Assembly (NCBI RefSeq): GCF_033115175.1
Contig: NC_084836.1
Span: forward strand, 66,647,797 to 66,711,796
Reading direction: 5' to 3'
Length of the DNA stretch: 64,000 nt
From: Lepus europaeus
Lineage: Eukaryota; Chordata; Mammalia; Lagomorpha; Leporidae
Below, piece by piece: positions 43,977 through 56,530 of the stretch (position 1 is its first letter; each line of letters begins with the position of its first letter). The notes beneath the pieces are model-generated. The model ran no database searches and was not told the DNA's origin. It saw only the letters and a program-made list of their open reading frames with translations. Made by a program: the position numbers and the translations under genes.

Positions 43977-46900
43977 CTGTTAAAAATAACATTATTTGCA
44001 TAAGTATCCCTCGAAGAGGAAACCCCTAGCAGAGGCGTTGCTGCCTTTGCCAGCCTGCTGTGGGGCAGCCGAGGGAGCACAGGGGACCTGTTCTTGCCCC
44101 GCGGGCCTGGCTGGCCAGTGGGGTCCTCTTGGTTTGGGGGCTCTTAGGATTTCTCTGGGGTCTAGATTGACAGGGGAGAAAGGGGGGAGGTCCTTCTCTC
44201 CAAAGCATTCATTCAGTGTATATTAATCAAGTGCAACCTAACCTCGCAGGTCCTGAGTGGTCTCACTTCCCTCCTCCCAAGCTTGCTGACCCTGCTGGGC
44301 ACCCTAAAACCTCGCCAAGCCCCTCCCTCCGTGCTATTCTCCATTGCAGCTTTGAGGGAAAAAAAAAATCCAGCCGAAACAGACAAGCACTTTCCAGGCC
44401 CCAGATCTGAGTGCAGTCCACCCCGCAGCCCAGAGCAGTGCCCAGGGAACTCTGACCCCTTTCAGCTCGGTGGAGGGACCCTGTCCTGCTCTTGGCAGCC
44501 AGCGGCCAGCCAGCTGTCCCTGCACCAGGCCCCCAGCTCCTGCCTCCGCCTCACTGGATCCCCCATTGCCATCTTGCCCAGGTGCGTGTAGCTGAGGCTG
44601 GGGAGCCTTGTGCCCCAGCACAGGTCAGGGGCAACAGCTCTGGGGCAGGCTGAGAAGTCCTCAGACCACTCCCCTGGCCAGAGGGAGGACCTGAGGTCAA
44701 GGGAGAGACACAGCCTGTGGACATGCAGCCTCTTGGAAGTCCCCTGCCCAGTGTGTATGTGGACGGTGTGTATGCACATGGATGTACCTGCAGAGATACC
44801 GATACACACACAGGCACACACATACAGAGATACGCTCACACGTGTCCGCATGCGTCAAGAGCTACTACGAGGGATTGTGTATATTTCCCATTCTCTCACT
44901 GGCAGTCTCTCTGCCTGGCACACACCCTTGCTGACACGGAGCAGAGGCAGGAGACGGGGGAGCTGGGCCATCTCATTTAGGGAGAAGCAGAGTCTGAAGA
45001 CCTGGAAGAGCACCCAGCAAAGGACTCTGCTAATAGCCCTGTGCTCTCTCCTCCCTGAGCCAAATGAAGCTGGGTGGCAGGTTCCCGGGGCTTATCTTGA
45101 CTGGGGGTGAGGCAGAGACCCTAGGGAAGCCAGGAAACGCTGGGGGTTGGGGGTGGGAGAGGCAAACTTGAGGAGGCTTCAGTCTGAAAACCTGACTGTT
45201 CTGTCCTCAGTAATTGTGCTTCTGCACCTGCAGCTTCCTGCCAAATTGCTCACGGCTTCTCCATATCTAATTCTGCCATTTAAAATTTTCTTTTGGGGGT
45301 TGTTTGCGGGTTTCTTTTTGGAGGGGGGAGAAGTGAGAGAAATTAAAATTGGGAAAATATATAGTTAAACGCTCTCTTGCCCTTGGCTTGATGGAGACAC
45401 CAAAATGGGGTTTGGGGCAAGAAGAGGACAGGTGATGGGTGGGCTGAGTTGGGGAGGGAGCGTTTAGGTTGTGGTGGGAACAGCAGGAGAGAAAGGGAAG
45501 CCTACTGGGTGGCTGCAGTCCCAGTTAGGAGGCGGACTTCTTAACCTTGACTTTGCTTTTGGTGGGGCTAGAATGCAGTTTTTCCTACCCCTAATCTGTA
45601 CCCCAGCAAAACTCAGGGTTTGCGGAGGGAGGGAGCTCTTCACACTGTACATGTGCCACAACCAAGGCTCCCTGTGTGCAGGGGTGTGCTCCCCTGTGCC
45701 CTCTCCTCCAGGCACACACCCATGCTCATCTTCCTTCCGGCCAGCCAGGGTCTCCACGGGCCGATTGGCCCAGGCCACCTTGGCAGAGCAGCCCCCGAGG
45801 GTTGAGGCTCTGCTCTTGCCCGCCAAAAGACTGTGTGTGCCTATGTGAGCAGGCATGCCTGTGTGTGTGTGTGCATGTGAGAACATGGGGGAGAGGGGTG
45901 TGTGAGTGTGACACAGGTCGCCCTCAGGCACGCGTGTGCGTCGTCGCGTCCACATACAAAGCACCAGGAGATCCAGGCCGCCCCCAGCCAGCTCCACTCC
46001 GAACTCCATCTGCCCCTCCATCCAGCACGCCCCTAGCCGGCTGCCGCCAGCAGCCAGTATCCTGGGGAGCCGCTCCATCCCTCCCTGCTGGGCCTTTCCT
46101 GGTGCGTTTTGTGCCAACTTTGCGAGGAACTCATTCCCCACAGCCTCCACCTTCCTCCTCCAGGTGTGGGAGAGAGGCCCTGAAGGGCCCAGGTCCTCCA
46201 GCAGACATGAATCTTGAACCCTGAGCTTGAACTCTGGCCAGGCTTCCTCTCTGCAACCCAAACCACAATGAAATCCAACCAAAGCCACACTCCCTTTCAG
46301 GAGAAAACCGCTTGCCACGCACACAGAAATTCTCCCCACTCTCATGTGGAGGCTGCTTTTCAGAAACCAACGGGGTGGGGGTGGGGGTGGGAGGGAACGT
46401 ACTTTAACTAGGAAAAAAAAGGAAAAGGGAGGGAAATTAAAAGAGGAGACGAAAAACAACATTCCAAATGCCCGGTTCCAGCGCCATCCCCAAGCCAGGC
46501 ATCTGGAGGAGGGAGGGATGTGGCCGGCAGCCCCTCACCTCCACCTCTTCCGGCCCCAGCCCGGCTGCCCAAGGCCCCCCGGCCGAGCCAAAAACCGCAG
46601 GAGCCCAAACCGCACGGCACATATCAGATCCACAAGCAAACAACAAATCGCGTTTCGCAGGAAACAATTTTCAACTGGGAAAACGCAATGCAAAGACATC
46701 TCTCATCTCTCCCAAGCCTTCCCCAGTCCCTGGCTCCAGATCGCCATTTTAAGCTTTTTTTTTTTTTTTCCTTCTTTCTTTTTCCCTACAAGCCTCTGAC
46801 CTGAGTCGGGGAAGGGGGTTGGGGGACGTCGGCTCCCCCACCCCCGGCCCCCAGGAGAGCAGCAACAGCAGCCTTGAGAAAGCAAACCGAAGCCAGCGTG

Positions 46901-47227
46901 TGCCCAGCAGCGGGCACCATCCTGGGCAGCACCGGGCGCCCGCAGGCTGCCGGCTGGTGCACACCGCCCCCCGCCTCAGCACCCAAGGCCCCGGGGCTGG
47001 CCCGGCACCTCCACGTCGCCGCTTACCTTCCCCAACCCACTGGCGCGCAGCAGACAGGGGAGCTGCACGCCCCAGCCGGGGGTCGCATTCCCGAGACCGT
47101 CCGGGGCCTCCTCGGCCCAACCCCGGCCCCCAGCCACCACCACCCCCACACCCTCTCGCCCCGGGCCGCAGGACCAAGTGCCCGAGCGCCTCAGCCGGGC
47201 CCGCGAGCGCGGCCCAGGCGGCCTTAC
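43977..47227 (-). other. HOXC10: HOXC10 intron
   Basis: A 3.25-kb phase-1 intron, the longest complete one here, with donor AAA G|GTAAGG and acceptor TTAACAG. It contains CA/TG-rich stretches (about 44800-44840, 45845-45920), a G-rich G4-like run (about 46374-46392), an AT-rich block about 45200-45370, and a complex block about 46600-46720 (CATATCAGATCC, CAACAAATCGCG, GAAACAATTTTCAAC) that may be regulatory. No internal gene is seen. Confidence 0.93.
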
Positions 47228-47978
47228 CTTTAGCTTCGGTATCCGAGGTGTCTGGACTGGAGTCGGCGGTCTTGGCCCGCTCCTTCTCACTCTCCGAGGG
47301 GCTGCCTTTCAGGCCCGCCAGGCTCTGCTCCGTCTTGATCTCGCTGGGGCTGGGGGTCTGGCTGTCGGACTTGGGGGTCTCGGGGAAACTCACTTTGCCG
47401 GCGAGCTGCGGCGACTCCAGATGTTCGGCGCGCGGGTTGAGGCCGGCCCGCTGCTCGAAGGGGGCCTCGAAGTCGCTGGCCCCGGCGCAGTGGGGCGTCT
47501 TGTCCAGCGCGGAGTAGCTGGGGCTGGCGCGGTAGTAGCTGGGCACGGGCACCTCGTGCTCCCCCAGGCAGGACTCCGGCAGGGGGTGGGAGTAGAGGGC
47601 TGCCTCGGGGCCACTTTTCGCCCGCTTCTCTGCGCTGTACATACAACAGACATTCTCCTCCTTGACACTAGGTGGGTAGGAGCAGGAAGACAGCGGCCTG
47701 CCAACAGGTTGTTCCAGGCGGTAGGCGGCTTTGGGGTCGCCCCAGGAGTCCAACTGCGAGAGGTAGGACGGGTAGGTGTTGAGGGCAAGGTTGGGGCTGC
47801 CACCCTCGTCCCTCTTGGAGAGCGAGGGCGCGAGCCCGCAGCCCCGCATCACCCCGCAGCTGAAGTCACTCCCAGATTGCATATACATGCCTGCGCTCCG
47901 GCTGTAGCGCTCTCCTCCGCCCGGCGCAGCCAAGGGCTCCGCGTACGAGTTCGGAGTTACATTGCGAGGGCATGTCAT
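47228..47978 (-). CDS. HOXC10: HOXC10 exon 1
   Basis: It encodes residues 1-250 plus one base of HOXC10, an AbdB-class factor of the lumbar/hindlimb level, unusual among HOX proteins in being regulated by mitotic degradation. The start at 47978 gives MTCPRNVTPNSYAEPL, the group-10 N-terminus. The exon is Ser/Pro-rich and ends GAA GCT AAA G|GTAAGG. Compared with human as recalled there are about ten scattered substitutions (for example N to S at SDFNCG, N to S at TPSPNEIK, P to L at LAGPKGS, N to T at SDNEAK), all outside the homeodomain. Confidence 0.98.
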
Positions 47979-48260
47979 TTTCAGAGAGAGGGGTTTTTAA
48001 GGAGCAATACTACAGCGGAGGAGCTGACATCTTTTTTTTTTTTTCCCCATCCGGGAGGGGGGGCGGTTGGAGGGGCGGGAGGAAAAAGAAGGGGAGGGGG
48101 GGAAATATCAGCTCCATAATTATCCGCGCATTCGGTCCTCACCATGTGACGGCTAGACCAATGGGATTTGAAAATGGCCTTGATGATTCAGACGGCCGTG
48201 ACGTCAGCGGGGTCAAGTTGTCGGCAGGCGGAGCGCGCAGCGTGGAGTAACAGCGCCACC
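47979..48260 (-). promoter_or_regulatory. HOXC10: HOXC10 5' UTR and proximal promoter (putative)
   Basis: Complex sequence upstream of the ATG holds CCATAATTATCC (about 48113-48124), CACATGG E-box-like (CATGTGAC on plus at 48143-48150), CCAATGGG on plus (about 48158-48165) and a perfect CRE TGACGTCA at 48199-48206. The TSS is inferred near 48010-48050. Confidence 0.5.
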
Positions 48261-49794
48261 TAGCAGCTGCCTCGGGGTAGGGGCACCCGAGCCCTTCCCC
48301 GCGAACAAAGGAAGCGCCCCCCGGGCGGCAGGGGCGGTAGGGGGGTGGCGGGAGTGGGGTGGGGGTTCTTGAGGGAGAGTGGGGTTTGTTTACCCGGGAG
48401 CCAGCCTGGAACTCCAGGGGAGAGGGGGGCGGAGATGGGGGGAAATGCGGGAGAGAGGGAGAGAGAGAGAGAGGCTACCCGGGGCTCAAAACAGTCAAAT
48501 TCAAATTAAAAGGTCAAGACACACGATCCAGGTACTTCTTCCCCTCTCTCCACCTCCGCTTCTCCTCTCCGCGACTCTCATCCACCCCCACCCGCGCCCG
48601 CATCTTCCCCTGGGGGTGGGAGCGGGGTGAGGTCCAGGGGAGAGGGTGGGCAGCGAGAGGGAAAACAAAGTTAAGGAGTCCCGGACAGGACCAAAGTTTC
48701 TGCTCCCCGCGCCTCTGCGTTCCCCGCGCGTCTGGGCGCTTTGGTTGCAGGGCTAGTTCCCCGCGGGGGGTTGCCGGGGACCCTCCAGCGTCTCCGGTGG
48801 GGCCGGAGGGGTTTCACGGTCCCTGGCAGGGCTCCCCGGGAGAGGAGGCTCCGAGCCCGCAGGGGCTGGAGGCCGGGGCGCTGCGGCCTGCGCCTGGCTG
48901 GGTGGTCACCATCTTGGGGGCCGGCCGGGAAGGCTTTGGCCTTGGAGTCGGTTCGGCCGCTTGGCACCCGACCCCGGCGGCCCTTGCGATCCGCTTGACC
49001 TTGTCCCCCTGCCCCAAACCCCACCTCGGAAAAGGAATATTCTAAGAGAGAAAGATGGAGCCCGCGGGGGGCCTCGGCGGGCTTTGGGGGAGCCGCGTAC
49101 CACGCGGGAAGTCAGGCCACTGGCCGCGAGTACATCGGACACCCAGCGGGACCGAGCGGCCCTGGAGCATTTTGGAAAGGAGAAGAGAAAGCAGTCTGTT
49201 GTTTGTTGCTGTCTTCGTTGTTTAATAAAGGGAAGGAACGGGCGGGGGAGATGGATGCTGCAAACGGTTCTTTCCATTTCTGCGTGGCCTTTCTCCCAAA
49301 GCGAACTAAACTCTACGCCCCTTCCTCAGGAAACGGAATCTGGAGAACAGCGGGACCCCGGCCCGCCCCACGCCCTCCCCTGGGCACTGCCCCTGGTTTC
49401 CACCTCCCCAAGGGCCGCAGAGCCGGGCCCGGGGGAGGAAAGGACCCCGGCCGCCTAGCGCCCTGGCGGGGCGGCGGAGGAGGCCCAAGCCGGCGGCCGC
49501 TGCGATAGCACCGCAGGAAGAAATTCTCCGGATTCCCCCGACCCAGGGCGTGAGCGAGGAGGGGCTGGGGCTCCCCAAGCCCCCCAGAAAGCCGGGAGGC
49601 CGCGGGGCGCGCGTGTGGCTGGCCTGCAGACCCGCGGAGGGGAGATGGCAACCGTTTCTGTGTTTTCCTTTGGAGGGGTCCCGAGGCCTGGGCGGCCCAG
49701 GGTTATCCGGGGCAAGGTTAGGCTGTTAGGCCCCAGACCAGACTTGGGACAGCGCAGGGCTGCAGTCAGTCCAGGGAGCCATTTGTCGAGCCAC

Positions 49795-50035
49795 CCATCC
49801 CGCGGGAAGCGACTTTATGGCCACTCTGTTTGTATTATCTGCATAAGTCTTTCCCCACCAGTCTGATCGAAACCGTTCCCTTTTACGAGGACCCAACGAA
49901 AATTTCCCGTCATATTTATCAGCCGGGGATAAAAATTTAGTATGGGAACTGATATTTCCTCATTTATGGGACGATGAAATTAAAGACCAAAGCAATTGAG
50001 AATTATATGGCTTTAGAGGGTTCCCTCCCCCTCTT
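49795..50035. promoter_or_regulatory. Candidate conserved element, HOXC10-HOXC11 spacer
   Basis: Complex AT-rich block with GACTTTATGGCC, TTTGTATTATCTGC, TCATATTTATCAGCC, GGGATAAAAATTTAG, CTCATTTATGGGACG and GAGAATTATATGGC. Two TTTATGG sites and several HOX cores occur in 240 bp, with sharp GC-rich borders. Confidence 0.5.
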
Positions 50036-50559
50036 TCAGGCTGCCTTTATTTTCCTGCCTGGTGCGCCTGCCCCTGGTGTCCGCCCGGCCCAGGGCCCTG
50101 GCCTTGCCCTCACCCGGCTTTGGGGTCCGGTGGGTCCTTTTCCCTGGGCCGGGTGCTGCTGGGCCGCCTCAGTGGCTCTTGGCTTGTCTCTGGGTGGTTG
50201 AAGCTACGGAGCAGGACCGCCCTACCCCCGCCTCCGCCCGGGGCCAGGCAGTGAGGGAAGAGCCCCCGCAGGGGACGAGGCTGAGCCCAGCCTGGGAGGG
50301 GGTTGGGGGTGCCTGCAGAAAAAGCCGGATGAGACTGACCCCAGACTGTTCTTCCAAAACAAGTTCCGAGGAGGAACCGGGGGAATCCGAGATCGAAGTG
50401 GAATCTCTCCCGCCCCCCCCCCCCAGCGGGACCCCCATCTCAAGCCCACCTCTCACTTCAGGCCTGGGAGGGGATGCAGTCGCTTGGGAATCCTCGCCTT
50501 TCTGAATGGGAATAACCCCCCGGGGAGAGGGAGCCGCGGGCCCCGGGCTCCCCTCAGCG

Positions 50560-50715
50560 TCACAAGAACGAATAGTGTTTAAAGTTGAAACAATTAGAAG
50601 TATGATAAACACGGCCCATTAATGAAAAAAGAAATCAAATTCATCAGCTTAAGTGGGACCCCCGTTGGGACAAACGTTCGCCTCTAATTACGCAAGATAA
50701 ACGCAAATCCGGCGC
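50560..50715. promoter_or_regulatory. Candidate conserved element, HOXC10-HOXC11 spacer
   Basis: Contains GTGTTTAAAGTTG, AACAATTAGAAG, ATGATAAACACGG, CCCATTAATGAAAAAAG, CAAATTCATCAGC, CTCTAATTACGC and AGATAAACGC. Homeodomain (TAATTA, ATTAATG) and forkhead-like (ATAAACA) cores are dense. Confidence 0.45.
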
Positions 50716-53367
50716 TGCCAGCCAGCCGCCGGGAGCCGGCCGGCTCGCACTCGGACGGGGCTGCGGGGGCGTGGGTAACTTGTTGGGTTTCCGAGGGCTG
50801 GCTCGCTCCTCTTACTCAGTGGTGATGAAAAGAAGGCCGTGGTGCGCGGGGACGCGGCCCGGGAAGCGTCTGGGCTGGTGCAGGGAGGTCCAGCCAGGCC
50901 TGGGTCCCAGCCCTGCCCCCTTGGGCTCGGTCTTGCCCGAGGCCACGAGCAAAGACAGCTTCTGTCCTATTGTCCAGGCCTGGCGTTCAAAGGCGCCCGA
51001 GGGCGGCCCCGGCTGCCGCCGCCAGGCGCCCACCGGCCCTGCCCCACAGGGCCAAGGCCCTTCGGCCTCTGCCCTTGGCAACTGGATGGGGGTGCAGAGG
51101 AGAACCGCGTTGCTCCAGTCGCCCCAGACCGACTCTTAAGCCATTTCTTTCTCCAACTTTCTGCGAAAGCCAAGAGAGAGAGACCTGCTCCTATGCCTGA
51201 CTCTCTTTTTAACCTCAACATGGGAACAAGAAAATCCAGGGGCAGGCGGAGCAGGGCTCAGGCTGCACCAAGGCCTGGCCATGGCCCACCGGGCCCTTTC
51301 CTCCCAGTCCCCAGACCCTGGAAGGGTTGCAGGGCTGGGCCGGGCCTCTTGCTGGCCCCTGGGGCCGAGAGCGAGGGAGAGAAGGGTCCTAGTGGGACTG
51401 CTCAGGCCTGGGGCCCTTGGGGTGGGGGTACCCCAGGTGAAGCCAGGAGGAGCAAGCAAAGGCCAAGGAGCAAGCAGGAGCCCCAGCCGGCTGTCTCCTC
51501 AGCCGTCGCCCTCAAAGCGCCCCAGAACCATGCTGCTTCCCCCCGCGACAGTTCCGAGAGTTTCCCCAAGAAGTTACACAAGTCACCTGAGAAATTCCGC
51601 AGAGGAGGCGGGTGGGGAAGCGTGTCCTTCCCCTGGGGCACAATAGTGACAAGAAGGTAAAACAAAGCGTGCACATGCAAATGTCTTCCAGCAAATTGGA
51701 ACGCGAGATCACACCACTGGTGGCCGGGGGTTTCTTCCTCAGGCTTTGGAGACCCAGATAAATCACCCTCTTCCCAAAACTTGAAGGAAATATTTGCTTT
51801 TCTTCGGCACTGGCACCAGGCTCTGCCCCTGCTCCTGCAGGAGCAGGGAAATCCCAGCTACACAGTGGAATGCTCAGAAAAAAATTTTTTTCCTCCCCCA
51901 AACAGGTATGAGAGAGAGGCGGGAGGCCGAGGCCGCTTAGTGCGGCCTCCGGCGTGCTCTGGGTGTCGGATCACCGTCTCCTCTCGCAGCCACGCCGGCT
52001 GCCTGGCTGGTGGAACCGTCCTCGCTTCTGGACACTGTACACACTCGCACCAGCCGCATGCTGGGGGCTACACGCGTGTCCGACGCGCACGTAATTGTGT
52101 GCACACAGCCGCAAATATTCACTTCTACCCCGAGTGCTCCCCGGGACCTCTGAATCCAGAATTCCGCCCTACTGCTTCGAAATCGCCACTTATTTAACCT
52201 CGCTTCCCGAATCGAAACCAGACCGCAGCAGGGCCGGCCTCGGGCAGCCCTAGGAGGAGGAAATGCATGGGAGGTTATCTTGGGGGGAAGGCCCTGCTCC
52301 CCACTTTTAATAGTTTGCATCTGAGGGGCCCCAGTAGGTCAGGTTTCCAGGCAGTGTCGGGTTGTGGTTGGGCTGGTTTGTTCCTGAAGAAAAAAGAAAA
52401 TATAAAGAAAGCATCCTCCGTGGAGCTAAATTCCTTTTCCAAGACCTCTGCTTGCCATGTTTCTTTCTCTCCCTCCCTGTCTCTCTCTCCCTTTCTTCTT
52501 GCTTTATTCACCTCTGTATTTGCTTCTTTCTAGTTTTCATTCCTCCCCCTCACCCCCCGCCTTTTCCGTGTGTTTTTCCAAGCCTCTCACTTTGGTAATT
52601 TGTTGTTTTTCTAATTCCCCACGTCCTCTTCTGCTCTCATCTTCGTGGTGCAATTTATTCTTTGCTCTTCTCGTTCCGTCTTCATTCTTCCTTGCCCTCT
52701 GACTTCCCCTGCTAGCTTTTCGTATTTTGCTCTGTCGTGCTGGGCTGGGTGAGGGACAGCACCAGGCTCAGTCGTGTGCTCCCCAGTCCAGCGGTGCAGG
52801 CTTGGAGTTGACCTTCTCAGCTCGGCAATCCACAAGGCGAAGTGTAGGGCGGCCTGCGGCGGGCGGCGGCCAGCGGCCAGGCCTCAGCAGTCGCCATTAG
52901 AGGGAAAGAAAAGCAAACTCTGGGGGCACCTCCCTGCAGATGCCGAGGGCTCCCTGCGGTGCCAGGTTCCAGGGCCAGGAATCGCCACCTTCTTCACCTC
53001 CTGCCAGAGGCGCCTTTGCCCCCAGGCCTGCCTTTGTCCGGAACTGAACATTAGAATGAGCCGAAGTTGAGCCCCACGGATGCCTCCAACATTGTAGTCA
53101 GAAGAAATGGAGGGTGAGGCAGTTCGGAGGGGTTCACCACGGGCTTGCCAACCTCAGACCCTGTCCCCCTCCACCCCGTGGGCACCTTTGTTCTCTGTGT
53201 TCCTAGATTGCTGCTCTGTCTTCTCTGGTTCCTTGCAGGGGTTTCCCGGTGTTGTGGCTTCTTTCTTCAGGGTCACCGTTGACTTCTCGGGCTGTGTACA
53301 GAGACCTTCCCAAATCGGCAGTCTGAGTCAAGGTTATGGGTCTCTGCTTTGTGCAGTGGCTTATGGG

Positions 53368-53385
53368 GTGTGTGTGTGTGTGCAA

Positions 53386-53419
<34 letters not shown>

Positions 53420-53422
53420 GCG
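53368..53422. repeat. Compound (TG)n(GA)n microsatellite
   Basis: GTGTGTGTGTGTG, a CAA interruption, more TG, then about 11 GA units. Confidence 0.9.
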
Positions 53423-53749
53423 AGCTGGCAGGAGAACAAGTGGCTATGAAGGAAAGATCCTCTCCTGCCAACATTGTCCCAACTTTGGGGCTCTGTAAGA
53501 GACGCTCTCAGAAGCAGAGTGCACAGGACGCGCCCCAAAGGCCGGCAGACTCTGTTGGCTACCAAAGCCGGGTCCAAGGTAGGCCTCAGGGGGGATTAAC
53601 CCCGACCTTCAAGCCATTTTGCCTTCAAGCAAAGAAAAAGCAGCTCCAGACATCCACCCCCCACCCCCCACTCCCCACCCCACCGCCGCCCCCTCCCCTG
53701 GCTGGGGCCCCAGAGCCCCCCTCTCTCCCCTCCCTCCCAAAGATCTGAG

Positions 53750-53905
53750 ACCTCGTCCTATGCTATGACCAAAACTTTTAAGTTTTTCACAAAAGGGAGG
53801 GGAAATCTTGTAAAACTTTTATGCCAAACAAAGTTATAAAAACTTCCCGGGCGTTGCCTTTCGCAAAGGTTTATATGAATAATAAAGAGTGCAGTCGCGT
53901 GCTGG
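53750..53905. promoter_or_regulatory. Candidate conserved element upstream of HOXC10
   Basis: AT-rich complex block: CTATGACC, ACTTTTAAGTTTTTC, GTAAAACTTTTATGCC, AAGTTATAAAAAC and GGTTTATATGAATAATAAAG. TTTATG-type and TATA-like cores are present on the plus strand, and GC-rich DNA lies on both sides. Confidence 0.4.
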
Positions 53906-56530
53906 CGATCCTGGCGGGCTGGGGGGGGGGGTCACCACCAGGGCTAGCCAGCTAGGGGGCACCAGGAAACCCCAGGGGCGGCCCCCTTCAGGGAGCATTG
54001 GCCCAGGCTCAGATGGCCGGGCAGATTCCTGAGAGGGGCGGGGAGAGGGAAGGGGTGGTGCCCTTGACTCCCTTGAAGTTCAAAGTTCTCCTTCACCCTG
54101 TAAGAAAGGCCCTCTATGCCCAAGTCCACTCAAGAAATCACTCCAAGGTGCTACCTCCTGCTCTGGTTGAGCTCTGGCCCTGGTATCCTGATTCTGTCTG
54201 CCTTTCACATACCTGCCCTATACCTTCTTTTTGCTGCCTCCCCCATTTCCAAAACAGGGCTCCCCAACCCTTCCAACGGAACAGCTGGAATCTGGAACCC
54301 AGGGACACTCTCTCTCCGGTGTTGGGTGCTGGGTAGGGGTTGTGAGTTGCCCTCTTGTATGAACACGGCCCAGGAACCGCAAGGGCTGAGTGACAAAGAA
54401 ACCCCAGATCCAAGGATACCCCCCAAACCACTTTTCATTTAAAGTGCCCTTGGTTCCCCCTGCACCCCCAAGACCCATCCTGGGAGGGGGAGGGGCCCGG
54501 GGTACTCTCAGCCCACACCACTTAATACCCTTGTAAACTCCCACGTGCGCTATAAACTTGGATTTTTACAACCAACATTCCTCCTTAGCTCTGGGAAACT
54601 TTGAACTCGGCCTCGGGTTTATTTACTGGGGAAGGGGGGCAGAGGCTGGGGAGCTGGGCGCTGAGAAAGACTGGAGGGAAAGGGGCAATGTGGGCAAGGG
54701 GGTGCCGGGGCGGGGGTCTGGGCGTGCGGTTTGTTTACTATTTAGGGCGGAAGCGTTTTCTAACCCAGGCCAGACTGGGTCGTTAAGGCCGAAATGAAAC
54801 TGGGTTTAGAGGCTTGGGGGGCGCTTTATGGCTACGTCTAGACGAGAATCTTTTGTTCCTGGGCTGTGCTGCTGCAGGGATTACCCCAGAGGTGGCGGCC
54901 AGAGTGCCCCTGAGCAGCAAGGGGGGCTGGACATCCCAGGAGCCCAGAGCTGGGTTTGTTTGGGGGACTGGAGACACCCCTCTTTACCCCCCCCCCCACT
55001 TTCTGGAGGGCCACCAAAGACTGGCAGGTCCCCGGCCGGCCGGGGTCAGAGTCTTTGTTTTTCTTTCCCAATGACTCCTCGCCTCCTACCCTACAGAAAT
55101 CTAGTCTGAGCTGCACGTTGCAGGAAAAGGGACAGCTCCAAGCTTTCAATATTTTGCTCCCACATCAGGAACCATGTGAAGGCTGATATTTTGTTTTACA
55201 AACAGGTTCATCCCCTAGAGTTTCTGCCATTTTTTCTCAAAAGAAAACTCAAAAGAATTTTTGCTTTTTTTCCAGGAAACACGGCCAGCAGATTAACATG
55301 CCCTCAAGTGGCCGGCGGCTCACCCTCACACCTGGAGAAATGTCACACACTCAGATACACAGGGGACCCTCCCGGCATTCCTACCACACTCACTGCACAA
55401 TGCGGGAACGTGTGCTCTTAGCGTGCATTCACTCCATGCTACAGGCATGGGGTGTACAGATAATAATTTTCTTCAGGTGCAACTATAGGGACTTAAATAA
55501 AATGTGGGGTGCGGTTGGGGGCACAGGAGGGAACGGGAGACTGCACACACCCAACATTTACAAATCAGAGAGTCACACAGACAGGCCCTCAAGGAAACAG
55601 CCATAGCGCTCCTGCCTTTCATCCAACAGAACTGTATTGACAGACAGACACGCGTGGAATTACACCAGAACAGAGGGGAGGAAGGTGGGAAAATGGGTCC
55701 ACAACTTCCTCCCCCAAATCATGACCCTGGAACAGAGAAGAACCCAGTGCCCCCAGAGTCAGCACTGAGAGGACCCCACGGAAGCAACATGCAGCGGATC
55801 CAGCTGGGTGTGGCGGCCGCTGTCCCCACATGCCACCTCCTTCCCCAGTGCTCCCCCAACGTCAGCCCCTACAAAACCAATTTCTGGGTCTCTCTGCTCT
55901 GGGATACCCCTTGGACAGACATCAGGGCGGGCCAGCCTGGGTGTCCGGTGGTGTCTGGTGGAGCCTGGCCATTTGTGCCTAAGGGGAAGGGGCCCGGCCC
56001 CACCTTTCCATCCTCAGGAGGGGGCCAGCTTCTGCTCCTCTCCCTTCCTTCCTTCAAAACTGTATATAAAAATTCCAATACAGTCTTCTCATAGAGAAAA
56101 AAAAAGCCAAAGCCTCACCCCTCCACCCTACACATTTAACTGCGACAGACGGAGACATCTGGCAGGAGGGCGGTGGAGCCAAGAAAATTCCTATAAATTT
56201 AAATTTGATGATGGTTACAATTAACTGCACAACAAACTTGTGCTTAAATGGAAAGCGGTGCTGGATATTTGGACACAGCTCGAGTCGCACGTGAGAAAGG
56301 GGAGCCCGAGAGTAGCCATGGAATGTCCTCCGCTGGAGAGCAGGAAGCCACCGTCACAGTCACACTCTTGGCCCTGACAGCGGCTGGCAGCTCCAAGGAG
56401 CCAGCACCGGCCTGCCTCGCCTCCGCCAGCCCCAGGCTCTGCCGCCTCCTCCTTCTCCACCGTCTTGGGAGCATGGAGGGTTTTTTTTTTTTTTTTTAAA
56501 GGAGTGGGGTTAAAAGTAAAATCATAATAT

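Larger units (their letters stand above)
48261..56530. other. HOXC10-HOXC11 spacer
   Basis: No coding gene seen. GC-rich CpG sequence occupies 48260-49780 and 50740-51660; AT-rich candidate elements at 49795-50035, 50560-50715 and 53750-53905 are listed separately. Smaller AT-rich blocks are at about 54540-54620, 55160-55290 and 56185-56265. A (TG)n(GA)n repeat lies at 53368-53422. Confidence 0.6.

Noticed and set aside
45464-46462. 332-codon open frame on the minus strand inside the HOXC10 intron
   Set aside because: It lies wholly in the intron, begins in low-complexity sequence, and resembles no protein I know; no conserved motif is seen.
47178-48119. 313-codon open frame on the plus strand opposite HOXC10 exon 1
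   Set aside because: It is the antisense shadow of the GC-rich HOXC10 coding exon.
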